From Stieleria varia (GTDB taxonomy: Bacteria; Planctomycetota; Planctomycetia; Pirellulales; Pirellulaceae): a stretch of 64,000 bases of DNA. Location: assembly GCF_038443385.1 (NCBI RefSeq), contig NZ_CP151726.1, positions 992,001 through 1,056,000 of the forward strand. Direction: 5' to 3'. The translations under genes were made by a program, and so were the position numbers. Positions 35,768-45,274 of the stretch are shown here, one piece after another (the first letter of the stretch is position 1; each line of letters opens with the position of its first letter). The notes under the pieces are model-generated. The model saw only the letters and a list, made by a program, of their open reading frames with translations, was not told the origin of the DNA and searched no databases.

Positions 35768-36379
35768 ATGCATGAAACCTCGCTTAGTCTACTCGAACGC
35801 CTTCGCCAGTCCTCAGAAAACGAGGCCTGGAATCGGTTAGCAGGTCTCTACACGCCGCTGATTCGGGCGTGGTTGCGACGATACGACGTTCAGGAGTGCG
35901 ACGCGAACGACCTCGTTCAAGAAGTTTTGCTATCCGTATCCAAAGATCTCGGCAAGTTTGAGCATCGCGGGCATCCGGGCGCATTTCGTGGATGGCTGAA
36001 GGCGATTTTGATCAACCGGTTGAGGAAGTTTTGGCGAGCACGGGACCATCGTCCCCTGGCACGGGGCGACTCGGATATCGACGCTAGGCTGGCGCTATTG
36101 GACGACCCGGCTAGCGAAATGAGCCTGATCTGGAATCGCGAGCATGACCAATATGTCCTCCGGCAACTCCTGACGCTTGCGGAGCCGCATTTCGAGCCGA
36201 ATACCTGGACGGCCTTCTGTAAGGTGGCATTGGAAGGAGCGAAACCGGATGTGGTAGCTCAGGAAATGGGAATTTCCTTGAACGCGGTCTGCCTCGCTAA
36301 GTCTCGTGTCACCAGGAGGTTACGCCAAGACTCGGCAGGCCTGATCGAATCGTCGTCAAGTTTTTTCACAAAGAGCTGA
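35768..36379 (+). CDS. ECF-like RNA polymerase sigma factor
   Basis: 203 residues from ATG 35768 (MHETSLSLLERLRQ). Region 2: YTPLIRAWLRRYDVQECDAN, DLVQEVLLSVSKDLGKF and FRGWLKAILINRLRKFWR match sigma region 2.1-2.4. Region 4: VALEGAKPDVVAQEMGISLN and AVCLAKSRVTRRLRQ is a helix-turn-helix. The linker is long with RGDSDIDARLALLDDPASE, as in planctomycete-specific ECF groups linked to Ser/Thr kinases. The kinase gene with an anti-sigma-type zinc finger follows 134 bp downstream, so the two probably form a regulatory pair. Confidence 0.9.
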   Translation: MHETSLSLLERLRQSSENEAWNRLAGLYTPLIRAWLRRYDVQECDANDLVQEVLLSVSKDLGKFEHRGHPGAFRGWLKAILINRLRKFWRARDHRPLARGDSDIDARLALLDDPASEMSLIWNREHDQYVLRQLLTLAEPHFEPNTWTAFCKVALEGAKPDVVAQEMGISLNAVCLAKSRVTRRLRQDSAGLIESSSSFFTKS

Positions 36380-36513
36380 CAAGATTTGTCGCGAGCGGGT
36401 CTTGGTCACTAGAAGCGATTCGTTCGGTCCGAACGAAGCCTGCAACGCTGAATCGTTGACCAACATCAAAGCGTTGTGTGTCCACGACAGAGCTGTTATC
36501 CGAGAGATGTCCC

Positions 36514-38700
36514 ATGCCGAAACTTACCGACCACCCGAGCCGAGAAGAATTGAGTGCCTACAGCCTTGGGCAATTGCCGGAGGAAAGAGCGGTCACTATC
36601 GACAGTCACATCATCGCATGCGAGCCTTGCTGCGAGACGATCGTTGAACTGTCATCCGAAGACACATTCGCAGGCTTGTTGCAAGAAGCTGGCCGATTGC
36701 CGACGGATCAGACGGCTGATCACGACAGTGCAACTGCAAACTCGGCTTCATTCGACGATATCCCTCAACCTCTGAGCGAACATCCGCGTTACGAGGTTAT
36801 GAGTCTGATCGGCAAAGGTGGCATGGGCGACGTGTATCTGGCTCGCCACCGTAAAATGGAACGTACCGTGGCACTGAAGGTAATCAATCGCGGTCTGGTC
36901 CGAAAAGTTGAAGCCATCGATCGTTTCCATCGTGAAGTCAAAACGGCCGCGCAACTTTCTCATTCAAACATTGTCACCGCATACGACGCCGATCATGCCG
37001 GCGACTTTCACTTCATGGTGATGGAGTTCGTTGACGGAGTTGATTTGTCTCAAATGGTCAAAGACCGGGGCGCATTACCAGTCGCCGAAGCATGCGACTA
37101 CATCCGCCAGGCGGCAATTGGGCTGCAGCATGCACATGAGCGTGGCATGGTGCATCGCGATATGAAACCGCACAATCTGATGGTGACTGCGGATGGCACC
37201 GTCAAGATCCTCGATTTCGGTCTTGCTTCTCTTACGCCCTCAGCGATTGCAGGCGCCGACACGGTTGAAGCTCACAGCGAACTAACTGCAGTTGGCGCGA
37301 TCATGGGGACTCCAGACTATATTTCGCCAGAACAGGCCAAGGACGCTCGCAACGCTGACATTCGCAGCGACATCTACAGCCTTGGAGCAACGCTTTACTA
37401 CCTGCTATCTGGTCGAGTGCCGTTTGACGAGGGCAGCGTCATGCACAAACTCAGAAGTCATGCACAGGTCGAACCCGCTCCATTGAATTCGGTGCGCGAG
37501 GATGTTCCCGAAGAACTTGTGGCCATCACGTCCCGGATGATGGCGAAAGATCCTATCGAGCGTTTTCAGACGCCAGCCGAAGTCGTTGAAGCACTGGAGA
37601 CCGTGCTAAAAGAACCGCAACCCGTCAAATCGCAAGAGCGAGTGCTGCAGGTCCAGCCCAGTCGACGGCGGATCGGTTGGATTCCGTTGACGGCCATCGC
37701 GACCATTTTCCTCGCGGTGATCTTTGCGGGCATTGTTTACTTCATCGAGACGAATAACGGCATTGTTCGCGTCGAGGTCGTCGACGATTCGCTGACTGTC
37801 GAAATCAGTGGTCAGACAATCACCGCGGGGGATGGCAACAAGACGCCGCTGGAAATCCGTGCAGGCGATTGTGTGCTAAAAGTTCGGCAAGGCGATTTCG
37901 AGTTCGAGACGGATCGATTTCAAATTCGCCGTGGAGATGAGATCGCCTTCAAAGTCGAAATGCTCAAAGGTGAGATCATGGTCCGCAAGGATGGCGAGCC
38001 GTTCCATTCGAAGGTTCTGTCAGATGATATTGAGGTGCGGCAAATCCTCGATCGAATGGCGAAAGCGTACGCCGAGTGCAAGTCATACCGTGATTCCGGC
38101 GTCATCAAGTCTTTGTTTTATAGAAGTACTGACTCACCCGAATGGACTGTCGAGCATTCCTTTACCACTGCATTTCTGCGTCCCGATCGGTTTCGATTCG
38201 AAATCAAAAACGAGGACAACAGGATGTTGATCTCTGCCAACGAGCAAAACATCCAAACATGGTGGGACGTTGAACCGGGTGTCAAGAAACCAACGTCACT
38301 GGAGTTCGCCTTGGCTCAAGCCAATGGTTTCATTGGGGGAGATGCCGGTCGCATTCCCGCCATGCTCATGCCGCAACAACTTGAGCTTTCGGGTGGCTTG
38401 GAACTCATCGACCCGAAACAGATCGAAGACGGTAAGCTGCAGAACGTTGAGTGCTTTCGATTGGAATACAACTTCCGCGACGAGCAATTCACACTGTGGA
38501 TCGATAAGCAGTCCTATCTCGTACGACGGATTGACGAGCGGATCAAAGTGGACAGCATTCGCATCGAGCGGACAACGAACTACGATCCGACGATCGATAG
38601 CAAGATCACGGACCAGATGCTCGAATTCGATCCGCCTTCTCCGCAAGCCGCCGATGACGGCGCGAATACGCTTTCATCCAGGTTGCCGGGGACACAATGA
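36514..38700 (+). CDS. Zinc-finger Ser/Thr kinase with extracytoplasmic sensor domain
   Basis: 728 residues. The N-terminus (HPSREELSAYSLGQLPEERA, with H32-x3-C36-x2-C39) is an anti-sigma zinc finger. The kinase domain spans about 93-365: IGKGGMGDVYLAR 99-111, K122, HRDMKPHN 214-221, DFGLAS 234-239. A membrane helix lies at 387-410. Beyond it, about 300 residues (AECKSYRDSGVIKSLFYR, FRFEIKNEDNRML, VRRIDERIKVDSIRIERTT) resemble the LolA/LppX-like domain that planctomycetes place on such kinases. ATG 36514 is chosen over 36478 because the conserved leader begins there. Likely it senses outside and controls the neighbouring sigma factor. Confidence 0.88.
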   Translation: MPKLTDHPSREELSAYSLGQLPEERAVTIDSHIIACEPCCETIVELSSEDTFAGLLQEAGRLPTDQTADHDSATANSASFDDIPQPLSEHPRYEVMSLIGKGGMGDVYLARHRKMERTVALKVINRGLVRKVEAIDRFHREVKTAAQLSHSNIVTAYDADHAGDFHFMVMEFVDGVDLSQMVKDRGALPVAEACDYIRQAAIGLQHAHERGMVHRDMKPHNLMVTADGTVKILDFGLASLTPSAIAGADTVEAHSELTAVGAIMGTPDYISPEQAKDARNADIRSDIYSLGATLYYLLSGRVPFDEGSVMHKLRSHAQVEPAPLNSVREDVPEELVAITSRMMAKDPIERFQTPAEVVEALETVLKEPQPVKSQERVLQVQPSRRRIGWIPLTAIATIFLAVIFAGIVYFIETNNGIVRVEVVDDSLTVEISGQTITAGDGNKTPLEIRAGDCVLKVRQGDFEFETDRFQIRRGDEIAFKVEMLKGEIMVRKDGEPFHSKVLSDDIEVRQILDRMAKAYAECKSYRDSGVIKSLFYRSTDSPEWTVEHSFTTAFLRPDRFRFEIKNEDNRMLISANEQNIQTWWDVEPGVKKPTSLEFALAQANGFIGGDAGRIPAMLMPQQLELSGGLELIDPKQIEDGKLQNVECFRLEYNFRDEQFTLWIDKQSYLVRRIDERIKVDSIRIERTTNYDPTIDSKITDQMLEFDPPSPQAADDGANTLSSRLPGTQ

Positions 38701-38710
38701 GCTGTCCCCA
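38688..38710. terminator. Hairpin across the kinase stop codon
   Basis: GGGGACA (38688-38694) and TGTCCCC (38704-38710) can pair around a 9-base loop that contains the TGA stop at 38698-38700. There is no U-run, so its role in termination is not certain. Confidence 0.4.
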
Positions 38711-38742
38711 CAAAGTGCTCTGTCCCAGCGTGCTTTCCAAGT

Positions 38743-38833
38743 CGGTATTCATCGGCGAGATTCCGTCTGAGCAAGTTGAGTGGAACCAATGCGACCAATA
38801 AGACCCATCGGTCCTATGAGTCCCATAGGTCCG
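38743..38833 (+). repeat. Family E direct repeat, copy 2
   Basis: ATTCATCGGCGAGATTCCGT, TGCGACCAATAAGACCCATC and GTCCCATAGGTC recur in the same order as in copy 1 at 35534. The two copies flank the sigma factor/kinase module in direct orientation, about 3.2 kb apart. Confidence 0.8.
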
Positions 38834-38861
38834 TTTCAGGTGGGCCGCCTTGTCTTGGTGT

Positions 38862-41300
38862 TCAATCGAGTTTTCTGCGTCGGATTTCCCAGGCTGCGTG
38901 TCGGCCTAGTTCGTCATCGGATTGCGACCAACGAGTCAAGACGGCAATCGAGTCTTTCGAATCGATGTGCGAAAGCACTGAGACGATTCGACGGACGGTC
39001 GCCAAGGTGACTACTGATTCGCTCTTCTGAGCAGCTTGCCGCAGCATGACTTCGCGACGTGCTCGTTGATCCGGTGCCGAATTCTGGACTTGTGAATCGA
39101 TGTCATAGACTCGTTTGATCTCTGCAGCACGCTTGCTCAAACGATCCGTCGCGGCGTCGCCATGGTCCACCAAGTACCACCAAGCGGCGTATTGCCGGTC
39201 CGGTTCGCCGTCGATCAACGCATCGCACGCCTCATCGACGGAACTGATGTCGCTGGCGCCGGGACGCAGGTTCCACACGTATGCGAGGTTGGCTCCGCCG
39301 CTGCACAGCACGCGGTTGTCTTTGCCAAAGCCGACGACATAAACGGAATCTTCGTGCCCGGTCAACTCATGCAGCTTGGTCCCTGTTGCCGGATCCCAAA
39401 TCAGCACTCTGCCCGACGCATCGCCGCTGGCCAGCCAAAGTCCATCGGGAGAATAACGCATGCTGCCGAATGAAAAACTGGCGCCGGTGTCCCATCGACG
39501 GATCAAACTGAAATCGTCCTCGTGCCAAAGCCGAATTTCTGCATTCATTTGCGCCGTTGCGACTTTGCCGCCCAGCGGGTCACAACACACCGTATACATT
39601 CGCGTGTCGTCATTCGGCTCGATGTCAGGCATCAGAGTCTCCTCGGTCATTTCGCCATTGCCCAGGTGCCAACGTCGGAGCTTTTTGTCCCAACCGGCTG
39701 TGACCAATGACTCACCATCCGCTCCGAAAGAAAGACCATAGATGGAGGGATGCGGCAATGCCGTTCGATTTCCTGTCTCACGGTCGATCAGGTAGCCGGA
39801 GCTTTGACGAAACACGGCGAGGGCGATCTTGGAATCATCTTGTGAGAATCGAATCTCCTCCACACCTGTTACGGGATCCTTTCCCAGTGGCCACTCCCAC
39901 TGGGATTCGATCCTGCGATCAGCGAGGTTCCAAACCAACAAATGGAGGTTCCCGCCCCACGGTCCTCCCGCCGCCAAGTGTGTTCCGCTATGGGAAAACT
40001 CGATCGACTCAAAAACACCGCCGTCCACTCGCAACAGATCCGATTCACGGTTTTCCGCAAGAGAAAACAGTCGAATCGCACCCTGTTGATCCACACAGGC
40101 TGCATGGATACCGTCGGGTGAAAGAGTGGCAACACTGGTTCCTCGAAACCCAGAGGGCAGTGGGATCGGCTGCAATGTTTCCAAGGACCATTGATGAATG
40201 GTGCCTCCCCACCCCGATGAGAACAACGTGTCATTGTCTTTCATGAATTGTAGCGCCCACGGATTCCAGCTGTGGTCGCGAATCGCGCCGATCTCCGTGC
40301 CGCTTTCAACTTCCATGACAAACACAGTTTGGTTGCGTTCGCAAATAGCCAAACGCTTACCATCCGGCGTGAATGCCAGTGCCGATGTGTAATTCTCCGA
40401 TCGTTTGTCGACATCGAATGCGTGATCCCAAACCAGTTCGCCCGTTGTTACATCGTAGAGGCGAATCGACGTATCACGTTCGGTGACGGCGAGTCGTTTC
40501 CCATCGGGCGAGAACTCCATCCGCACCGGGTTCTCTTTGCAAGAAATCGTCGCCGATTGTTCACCGGAATCCGCATCAAGGAGCTCGATCGTTTTCCGTT
40601 TGTTTGACAGCACGGTCGCCAGCAAATTTCCGACCGGCGAAAAACGTCCGTAGGCAAACGCACCGCCAAACATCAGCCGGTCACCACCCTGAAAATCCGG
40701 GGGCTCTGGATCCTGCTTGCGACCATATTGTTCGTTGCCGTCCAGGTCATAGACCGTGAACCCCGAACCGTTGCCGACGAATACTTTCTTTCCTTCGGGT
40801 GAGACATCAACCGCGCGGCTGGACGAGTCGCGGCCCAATCGTCCGCCCTGGCGATTGCCAGTCGGGTACGGAATCTTTGTCGTCGTCGACTCACCCGAAC
40901 GAGCATCCCAACGCGACAACATCGCTTGCCCGTCGGCGAGCAAGAAACCCTTTCCGTCAGGCAAGCCTGTGACGGGGCGATTCCCATAGCATGCGGGCAG
41001 ATATCCCGTGGGGTTGCTCTTGCGCCAAAGCTCTTTCCCCGTGGCTACTTCCCAGCCAATGATCCATTGCCCGATGGAGACGAGCGTTTTTTCATCATCG
41101 GTGAGAAAGAACTCCATCACGCCATCGGGAGACGTGAAACGCTTGCTCCCCATTCGTAACAAAGCGGCTGGTGGAAGCGGATCGCCGGCGAAATCCAAGC
41201 GTGGTGCGTTTGCGTCTTGGCAAACACCCGGCACAAATGGGGTAGCGAGACCGAACGTCAGGATTGCGAGACATGAAACCTTGCGCCGCCAGCAAATCAT
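38862..41300 (-). CDS. Secreted WD40-repeat protein
   Basis: 812 residues with a signal peptide (KVSCLAILTFGLATPFVPGV). At least ten WD40-like blades are seen, ending in patterns such as LFSSGWGGTIHQWSLETLQP, LVTAGWDKKLRRWHLGNGEM, WLASGDASGRVLIWDPATGT and HEDSVYVVGFGKDNRVLCSG. It closes with a helical region of about 130 residues (AAEIKRVYDIDSQVQNSAPD, LATVRRIVSVLSHI) of the kind planctomycetes add after their WD40 propellers. Probably a periplasmic or surface scaffold; no partner is indicated. Converges with the kinase/repeat E side. Confidence 0.85.
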   Translation of the reverse strand: MICWRRKVSCLAILTFGLATPFVPGVCQDANAPRLDFAGDPLPPAALLRMGSKRFTSPDGVMEFFLTDDEKTLVSIGQWIIGWEVATGKELWRKSNPTGYLPACYGNRPVTGLPDGKGFLLADGQAMLSRWDARSGESTTTKIPYPTGNRQGGRLGRDSSSRAVDVSPEGKKVFVGNGSGFTVYDLDGNEQYGRKQDPEPPDFQGGDRLMFGGAFAYGRFSPVGNLLATVLSNKRKTIELLDADSGEQSATISCKENPVRMEFSPDGKRLAVTERDTSIRLYDVTTGELVWDHAFDVDKRSENYTSALAFTPDGKRLAICERNQTVFVMEVESGTEIGAIRDHSWNPWALQFMKDNDTLFSSGWGGTIHQWSLETLQPIPLPSGFRGTSVATLSPDGIHAACVDQQGAIRLFSLAENRESDLLRVDGGVFESIEFSHSGTHLAAGGPWGGNLHLLVWNLADRRIESQWEWPLGKDPVTGVEEIRFSQDDSKIALAVFRQSSGYLIDRETGNRTALPHPSIYGLSFGADGESLVTAGWDKKLRRWHLGNGEMTEETLMPDIEPNDDTRMYTVCCDPLGGKVATAQMNAEIRLWHEDDFSLIRRWDTGASFSFGSMRYSPDGLWLASGDASGRVLIWDPATGTKLHELTGHEDSVYVVGFGKDNRVLCSGGANLAYVWNLRPGASDISSVDEACDALIDGEPDRQYAAWWYLVDHGDAATDRLSKRAAEIKRVYDIDSQVQNSAPDQRARREVMLRQAAQKSESVVTLATVRRIVSVLSHIDSKDSIAVLTRWSQSDDELGRHAAWEIRRRKLD

Positions 41301-41408
41301 CAGGAAACAACCATCAGGAGTGAAAAGGTAGGACTCACCTCATGATAGTAGATTTGACGGCAGGTCGAGCGAAATCAGATCAACCGATGACGCTCTGCTG
41401 AGATTGTT

Positions 41409-41726
41409 TCACTTCGCAAACGGGTTCGTGCTGATATCACCGGGTGCTTCGACCACCGGGGCTTTGTATCCGCTTTCGGTTTTGCCGCCCGTGCCACTTC
41501 CGAAGGTCAACGTCGAGTGCTTGCCCGGCATGTAGTTCGCTTTATTGCGTTTCTTCTTGTTTTTCAGATAGCTGGTGAACTTGTTGCCTTCGTGATACTC
41601 GGCGTACTTGCCTTCTCCGCCACCGGGCATGCCGGCTTCGATGCCGCCTAAGATGTATTTGCTGCCGTAGTTGATGCCGACAAAGCCACCAACGAACAGG
41701 ACAACCACTGCAACGACCAGTTTCAT
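41409..41726 (-). CDS. Small membrane-anchored protein, unknown function
   Basis: 105 residues. One N-terminal hydrophobic segment (VVAVVVLFVGGFVGINYGS) is followed by a Gly/Lys-rich and low-hydrophobicity tail (KNKKKRNKANYMPGKHSTLT, APGDISTNPFAK). Not recognised. ATG 41726 with no strong ribosome site. It lies between the WD40 gene and a repeat-containing gap. Confidence 0.6.
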   Translation of the reverse strand: MKLVVAVVVLFVGGFVGINYGSKYILGGIEAGMPGGGEGKYAEYHEGNKFTSYLKNKKKRNKANYMPGKHSTLTFGSGTGGKTESGYKAPVVEAPGDISTNPFAK

Positions 41727-41850
41727 CGAATTTCCCCAACTCAGGTTTCAGACAAACACGTTCCTTGAGAATCTAGGTCGCCGATAGGGCCTGTCAAACG
41801 GCGTGATGATGAGAAAGCCGTGACGTGTGAGAGAACAAAGGATTCATTTA

Positions 41851-41940
41851 CTGGCGCACTTGGTAGTGGGATTCGCCAGAATTCCTTTCGCATGGGATTT
41901 CTTGCGAAATCCCCTATCGCCATCGATTGATGAAGCGTTC
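41851..41940 (+). repeat. Family C palindromic repeat, copy 2
   Basis: Left arm CTGGCGCACTTGGTAGTGGG then ATTCGCCAGAATTCC; right arm GCGAAATCCCCTATCGCCA. Extension TTGATGAAGCGTTCCTAAG is shared with copy 1 (TTGAGGACGCGTTCCTAAA). Lies just after the end of the oppF gene in the intergenic gap. Confidence 0.75.
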
Positions 41941-42018
41941 CTAAGAGGCCGGGCCTCGCACACCGCCCGGTGCCTGACGGGCCACGGCTCACTGCTATCG
42001 TTCGATCAAATCAACAAC

Positions 42019-43050
42019 TTACTGCTGCGGTGCTGCTCGTTCCCAGCAGGCGCCGGTGTGGGACGGCTTGTTCTCGTCGATCAACGACGAAGTCGCATGC
42101 ACGGGCCGCTCAACGGTGCATTTTTCCTGTGCCAACCAGCATCGATCGGCAAAGGAGCATCCGGGGTGCTCACGGTCCGGCGTGGGAACTTCGCCCTCCA
42201 GCTTGATCCGTTCGCGATGGCTTTCCGCCTGAGGATCTGGGACCGGAACGGCGGACAGGAGAGCTTGCGTGTAAGGATGAATCGGGTGGCCGTAGACATC
42301 GGCGGCGTCGCCGATTTCCACCAATCGCCCCAGATACATCACACCGACTCGGGTCGAAATGTGACGAACGACGCTCAAGTCATGCGCGATGAACAAATAA
42401 GACAGACCGAATTTCTGTTGCAGATCCATCAACAAGTTGACGATCTGAGCTTGAATCGAAACGTCCAACGCACTGACCGGTTCGTCACACAAAATCAATC
42501 GCGGCTGCACCGCCAACGCCCGCGCGATACCGATACGTTGCCGTTGCCCACCGCTAAACTCGTGCGGGTACCGATTCAGAAATCGAGGATTCAACCCGAC
42601 CGTTTCCATCAACCGCAGCACCTCGAGCTTGCGATCGCGACCGGCGGCGAGTTTGTGAATCGCCAGCGGTTCACCGATGATGCTGCCCACGGTCATCCGC
42701 GGATTGAGCGATGCAAAGGGATCTTGAAAGACCATCTGCACCGTTCGACGATGCTCCATCATGTCCGCGTCGCTGAGGCCGGTGATGTCGGTGCCGTTCA
42801 GGTAAACGTGTCCCGATGTCGGGTGCACCAAGTTGATGATCGCGCGGGCGGTGGTCGATTTGCCGCAACCGGACTCTCCAACCAAAGCCAGTGTTTCGCC
42901 GGCAACGATGTCGAACGACAATCCATCGACCGCGCGAATCACTCCGTGCTGTGGCCGGAACAGCGAACCACGGCTGAACGGAAAGTGAACCCGCAGGTCT
43001 TGCACGGATAACAAGGGCTTGGAATCAGTCATCTTTGGTGCGGCATTCAT
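42019..43050 (-). CDS. oppF: Oligopeptide ABC transporter ATP-binding protein (OppF type)
   Basis: 343 residues from ATG 43050, which forms an ATGA overlap with the upstream oppD stop. Walker A GESGCGKST, Q-loop QMVFQDPFASLNP, signature FSGGQRQRIGIARAL, Walker B PRLILCDEPVSALD and H-loop LFIAHDLSVVRHIS are intact. The C-terminal Cys-containing extension GEVPTPDREHPGCSFADRCW, CTVERPVH is typical of Opp/Dpp ATPases. It pairs with OppD to drive peptide import. Last gene of the oppABCDF operon. Confidence 0.93.
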   Translation of the reverse strand: MNAAPKMTDSKPLLSVQDLRVHFPFSRGSLFRPQHGVIRAVDGLSFDIVAGETLALVGESGCGKSTTARAIINLVHPTSGHVYLNGTDITGLSDADMMEHRRTVQMVFQDPFASLNPRMTVGSIIGEPLAIHKLAAGRDRKLEVLRLMETVGLNPRFLNRYPHEFSGGQRQRIGIARALAVQPRLILCDEPVSALDVSIQAQIVNLLMDLQQKFGLSYLFIAHDLSVVRHISTRVGVMYLGRLVEIGDAADVYGHPIHPYTQALLSAVPVPDPQAESHRERIKLEGEVPTPDREHPGCSFADRCWLAQEKCTVERPVHATSSLIDENKPSHTGACWERAAPQQ

Positions 43051-44027
43051 TGGGGCAGTTCCACCCAGCATGCGGCTTGACGGTTTTCGCCCGACTCAGT
43101 CAGTTCAGGCGATTGCTGCTCACATTGCTCGATCGCGAAAGGGCAACGTGGGCGGAAGGCACATCCGGGTGGAATGTTTGCCAAATCCGGTGGCTGTCCG
43201 GGGATCGCCGCCAGTTGTGTTTGGGCTTGATCGATCCGCGGCAACGACTGCAACAACCCAACTGTATAAGGATGCTTGGGCGAGGCAAATAGCGGGCCGA
43301 CGTCTGCTTTTTCGACAATTTTGCCCGCGTACATGACCATCACGCGATGGCACGCGCTGGCCACCACGCCCAGATCGTGAGTGATCAAGATGATGCTGGT
43401 GCCCTTGCGTTTTTGCAGATCGACCAGCAAGTCCAGGATCTGCGCTTGAATGGTCACATCCAACGCCGTGGTCGGTTCATCGGCGATCAACAGATCGGGT
43501 TCACACGACAGTGCGATCGCGATCATCACACGTTGACGCATACCGCCGCTGAATTGATGCGGATAATCTCGCAAACGCTTTTCCGCCCCGCTGATACCGA
43601 CCAACTCCAGCATCTCGGCCGCGTGCCGGTTGGCTTCCGTGCGTCCGAGCCCCAAGTGCAACCGCGTCATCTCGGTGATCTGCTGCCCGACGGTCATCAA
43701 CGGATTGAGCGCCGTCATGGGGTCTTGAAAGATCATCGCGATCTTTCGCCCGCGAACGTTTTGCAATTCACGTTCGCTCATCGCCAACAAGTCACGACCT
43801 TCGTAGATCGCCGTGCCGCCATCGATTTGCCCTGGTGGTCGCGGAATCAAACCCATCATCGCCAGGTTGGTGACGCTCTTTCCGCTGCCACTCTCGCCGA
43901 CCAGCCCCAGGGTCTCGCCGGGGCGGACGTCAAAGGAGACGCCGCGGACGGCGCGCACCAATGTGTCGTCGGCGCGAAAGCTGACTTGTAAATCGTTGAC
44001 CTGCAGAACGGGTGCGTCGTCTTTCAT
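43047..44027 (-). CDS. oppD: Oligopeptide ABC transporter ATP-binding protein (OppD type)
   Basis: 326 residues from ATG 44027 (MKDDAPVLQVNDLQVSFRAD); the long in-frame extension upstream is antisense to oppC and not real. Walker A GLVGESGSGKSV, Q-loop AMIFQDPMTALNPLMTVGQQ, signature FSGGMRQRVMIAIAL, Walker B PDLLIADEPTTALDV and LITHDLGVVASACHR are intact. C-terminal IPPGCAFRPRCPFAIEQCEQ matches the Opp/Dpp Cys motif. Starts 5 bp after oppC ends and overlaps oppF by 4 bp. Confidence 0.93.
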   Translation of the reverse strand: MKDDAPVLQVNDLQVSFRADDTLVRAVRGVSFDVRPGETLGLVGESGSGKSVTNLAMMGLIPRPPGQIDGGTAIYEGRDLLAMSERELQNVRGRKIAMIFQDPMTALNPLMTVGQQITEMTRLHLGLGRTEANRHAAEMLELVGISGAEKRLRDYPHQFSGGMRQRVMIAIALSCEPDLLIADEPTTALDVTIQAQILDLLVDLQKRKGTSIILITHDLGVVASACHRVMVMYAGKIVEKADVGPLFASPKHPYTVGLLQSLPRIDQAQTQLAAIPGQPPDLANIPPGCAFRPRCPFAIEQCEQQSPELTESGENRQAACWVELPQ

Positions 44028-44032
44028 GCGGC

Positions 44033-45274
44033 TCAATCTCGATTCTTCATCCGTGGATCCAATGCGTCTCGCAATCCGTCGCCCAAGAAGTTCAACGCGA
44101 ACAGGGTTGCGGCCAAGGCGGCTCCTGGAAACACAACGACCCACCAAAACAACTTGACGATCGAAAGGGCTTCCACACCATCCTTGAGCAACAGTCCCCA
44201 CGACACATCGGGCGGCGAAACGCCCAAACCCAGGAACGACAGGAATGCTTCGAACAACATCACCGCGGGGATCGTCAACGACAAATACACGATCACCACG
44301 CCCAGTACGTTGGGCACGAGATGCCGAAAGATGATCCGTCGCGACGAGGCACCGACGGTTCGCGCCGCCTCCACGAACTGTTCGTGCCGCAAGCCGATGA
44401 TTTGTCCCCGCACGACGCGTGACATGGTCAGCCAATAGATCGCGCCGATGACCAGATAAAAGATCGTGATCTGATCGATTCCCCACGCATCCAATTTCGC
44501 TTTGACGGAATCCTCACCCAGGAACGTCACCAAAAAGATCACCACAAAGATGAATGGAATCGCGTACAGCATGTCCACAATCCGCATCATGATCGCATCG
44601 GTGCGTCCGCCCAAGTATCCGGCGATCGCGCCGTAGCTGACACCGATGATCAAACTGACTAGCGTCGCAACGATCCCGACGATCAAAGACACTCGTGCAC
44701 CCCAGAATACGCGGGCCAGCAAATCGCGGCCAAGCTTATCGGTTCCAAAAAGGCTGGGGATGGCGTAGTCGCCAAAGATTGCGACACGTGTTCTGCACAT
44801 CCACCACGAAACCGGCCCGAGTTCGTTCCACATCTGATTGAAGGGATGTTCGACACGAATCCGATCAGCGAGTTTGTTCGATAGTTCAACGCGTTTTTCT
44901 TCGCTCTCGGCATCGCGAATCTGCTGCTTCAGTGGCTCCAATTCTTCTTCAAAGGCCGCCAATTCGCCCGTCAAGGTTCCCCCGGTGAAGTTGAGATCGG
45001 GGCGACTGCCCATCACCACCGCCGCGGTGTTGGGAGGCAGAAAGCGTCGGTTGTTCAAGTCCTTGTCGATCGGACTTTGCAATGGCAGCAGCGGCGTCAA
45101 GATCGCGAGCAAGCTGATCAAAATCAGGAAGCCCAGCGAAAGCATTGCCGCCCGATTGCGTCGCAAACGCTTGCCCGCGTCTTGCCAGAGCGACACGCCG
45201 CGAATCTCCTTGGACTCGGCGAGCAGCTTTTCCAGCAACTCACGGTCGCGATCATCTGAATGCACGAGGTTCAC
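44033..45274 (-). CDS. oppC: Oligopeptide ABC transporter permease (OppC type)
   Basis: 413 residues with six membrane segments. The permease domain includes FGTDKLGRDLLARVFWGARV, VGIVATLVSLIIGVSYGAIA, and the EAA loop EAARTVGASSRRIIFRHLVP. Between the first helix (about 46-66) and the rest lies an insertion of about 100 polar residues (TGELAAFEEELEPLKQQIRD, ESEEKRVELSNKLADRIR) that looks coiled-coil and is exported to the periplasm; ordinary OppC is about 300 residues. The GTG start overlaps the oppB stop (GTGA). Confidence 0.9.
   Translation of the reverse strand: MNLVHSDDRDRELLEKLLAESKEIRGVSLWQDAGKRLRRNRAAMLSLGFLILISLLAILTPLLPLQSPIDKDLNNRRFLPPNTAAVVMGSRPDLNFTGGTLTGELAAFEEELEPLKQQIRDAESEEKRVELSNKLADRIRVEHPFNQMWNELGPVSWWMCRTRVAIFGDYAIPSLFGTDKLGRDLLARVFWGARVSLIVGIVATLVSLIIGVSYGAIAGYLGGRTDAIMMRIVDMLYAIPFIFVVIFLVTFLGEDSVKAKLDAWGIDQITIFYLVIGAIYWLTMSRVVRGQIIGLRHEQFVEAARTVGASSRRIIFRHLVPNVLGVVIVYLSLTIPAVMLFEAFLSFLGLGVSPPDVSWGLLLKDGVEALSIVKLFWWVVVFPGAALAATLFALNFLGDGLRDALDPRMKNRD

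Noticed and set aside
38700..38742. Sequence after the kinase stop as a transposon end
   Set aside because: GCTGTCCCCACAAAGTGCTC looks like a known repeat flank, but no partner end or transposase is nearby, so only the hairpin was reported.
41827..43011. 394-codon plus-strand frame opposite oppF
   Set aside because: It starts in a family C repeat and is antisense to a strongly conserved ATPase gene.
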